From: Arsenophonus sp052174535
GTDB lineage: Bacteria; Pseudomonadota; Gammaproteobacteria; Enterobacterales; Enterobacteriaceae
DNA length: 7,127 nucleotides
Direction: 5' to 3'
Assembly (NCBI GenBank): GCA_052174535.1
Contig: JBQMRQ010000010.1
Location: forward strand, 1 to 7,127
Shown: piece after piece, positions 6,349-7,127 of the stretch
How the letters are laid out: every line of letters begins with the position of its first letter
How positions within the stretch are numbered: position 1 is the first letter of the stretch
Program-made: the position numbers and the translations under genes
Notes under the pieces: model-generated
Database searches by the model: none
What the model was told of the DNA's origin: nothing
The model's input: only the letters and a program-made list of their open reading frames with translations

Positions 6349-7127
6349 TTAGCAAATATTGTATATAACAGTCAGGCTAGGGTTCTCACTCTGATGCTCC
6401 GTAAACCTATTTACATTCTTAAATTTAATATTCTTTATAACAAAGAACTAGCAGATTAACTTCTTTAGCTACTTCAAGCTTTTCTTAACAGACTATAGCA
6501 GCTTAAATAACCATTGAAAGGGTTCTTTTCTCGAATCGCAGTGCTTCATGTGTAGATTTATAAGCTCGCTTGTTGAAAAGTCAATTCAATTATATTCATC
6601 GTTCTTATTGACACACAGTGCACTGACGGGAAGTCGTGAATGACAGAAGTTTTTTTATTATTCTCCAACATCCTCATCGTTATATGATACGCTGAAAACC
6701 TTATTAATAAAAAATTAAAAACTTTATTATCGGCATCATAGCTCTTTGCTAGCTAAAATCTTCCCGGCAGCTTACCCTTAAACTTTCAGTTTCATACCTT
6801 TAGAAGGTAAAACGTAAGCACATTAGGTGTTTATTTTATATGATAAACAGTATTTTATGCTGTGTACCCGCGAATATCTTTGCTATTGCATTTCAAAAAC
6901 AAGGCACCTTGTCTATCCTATAGCAAGCTTATGATATATAGTTAAGTAAATGCGATTGCAATTCATTCAAAAGTTAGGTTTAGTTCGCTTCTAACTCTCG
7001 ATAAGTATCATCGAACGCAACGAGCTCATTACATCCATGATCAGTAACGTTAATTATAATTAGTAGGCAAAGACGATCAGCGTTGGCTGATAGGAGAAAG
7101 GTATATGACATCGCCAAGAAATAAACG
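6349..7127 (-). pseudogene. IS256-family transposase relic, copy B, cut by the window edge
   Basis: This is a third IS256-family transposase relic, convergent with copy A; the N-terminal part lies beyond 7127 or is lost. Read from the right edge it gives YFLAMSYTFLLSANADRLCL, then LIIINVTDHGCNELVAFDD, then TYRELEAN. This matches the family's VYxWADGIYF...ADRLCLLVVIGVTxxGxKELVAxEDGYRES block, with the catalytic Asp region altered to LAMS. The C-terminal part reads FQWLFKLL then SVKKSLK in frame, with one stop, matching ALAMVFKLLESAQKSWRR. The stop-equivalent TAA is complement 6349-6351, aligned with the TAA ending copy A at 4479-4481. Stops and frameshifts rule out function. In the DDE-proximal block copy B is closer to the family consensus than copy A. 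Confidence 0.75.

Noticed and set aside
1..7127. rRNA, tRNA or CRISPR array
   Set aside because: No cloverleaf-like GC-containing segment with a T-arm, no rRNA core motifs and no regularly spaced repeats were seen on either strand.

Overview
The window is about 7.1 kb of very AT-rich, heavily eroded DNA with one convincingly intact gene. The intact gene encodes a ParR/StbB-type plasmid partition protein at 2790-3116. Nearly everything else that can be recognised is a pseudogene broken by several stops and frameshifts. The combination of strong AT bias, a plasmid-type par locus related to the R1 ParM-ParR system of enterobacteria, and many decayed insertion sequences fits a plasmid, or plasmid-derived DNA, of a host-restricted gammaproteobacterium such as an Arsenophonus- or Sodalis-like insect symbiont. 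The host assignment is inference; the window carries no rRNA or housekeeping marker.

Layout. Positions 1-1320 (minus strand) hold a decayed transposase of the IS256 (Mutator) family, here called copy C. Its start end faces right, and its first 111 codons happen to be open. Positions 1374-1824 hold the putative control and centromere region of the par operon: an 11-bp-spaced ACCAA pair, a promoter-like TTGACT-N16-TATATT, and a 12-bp-arm inverted repeat over the -10 element. Positions 1825-2789 hold a wrecked parM (actin-like ATPase) whose conserved blocks can be read in order across shifting frames. Its final stop codon abuts the ATG of the intact parR, which has a perfect AGGAGG ribosome-binding site.

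Positions 3240-4481 (plus strand) hold a second IS256-family relic (copy A), and 6349-7127 (minus strand, running off the window) a third (copy B). Copies C and A point away from parMR on either side. Copies A and B converge and bracket 4482-6348. That interval contains an unidentified decayed reading frame (about 4574-5213), a relic resembling the helix-turn-helix domain of a lambda CI-type repressor (about 5588-5783), an extremely AT-rich stretch with a hairpin, and a compact GC-rich hairpin near the end of copy B.

Working picture: an ancient plasmid segregation operon lost its motor protein ParM but kept its DNA-binding adaptor ParR and apparently its promoter and operator, in a neighbourhood shaped by old IS256-family insertions. 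All homology calls were made by eye from remembered family motifs; no database search was run.
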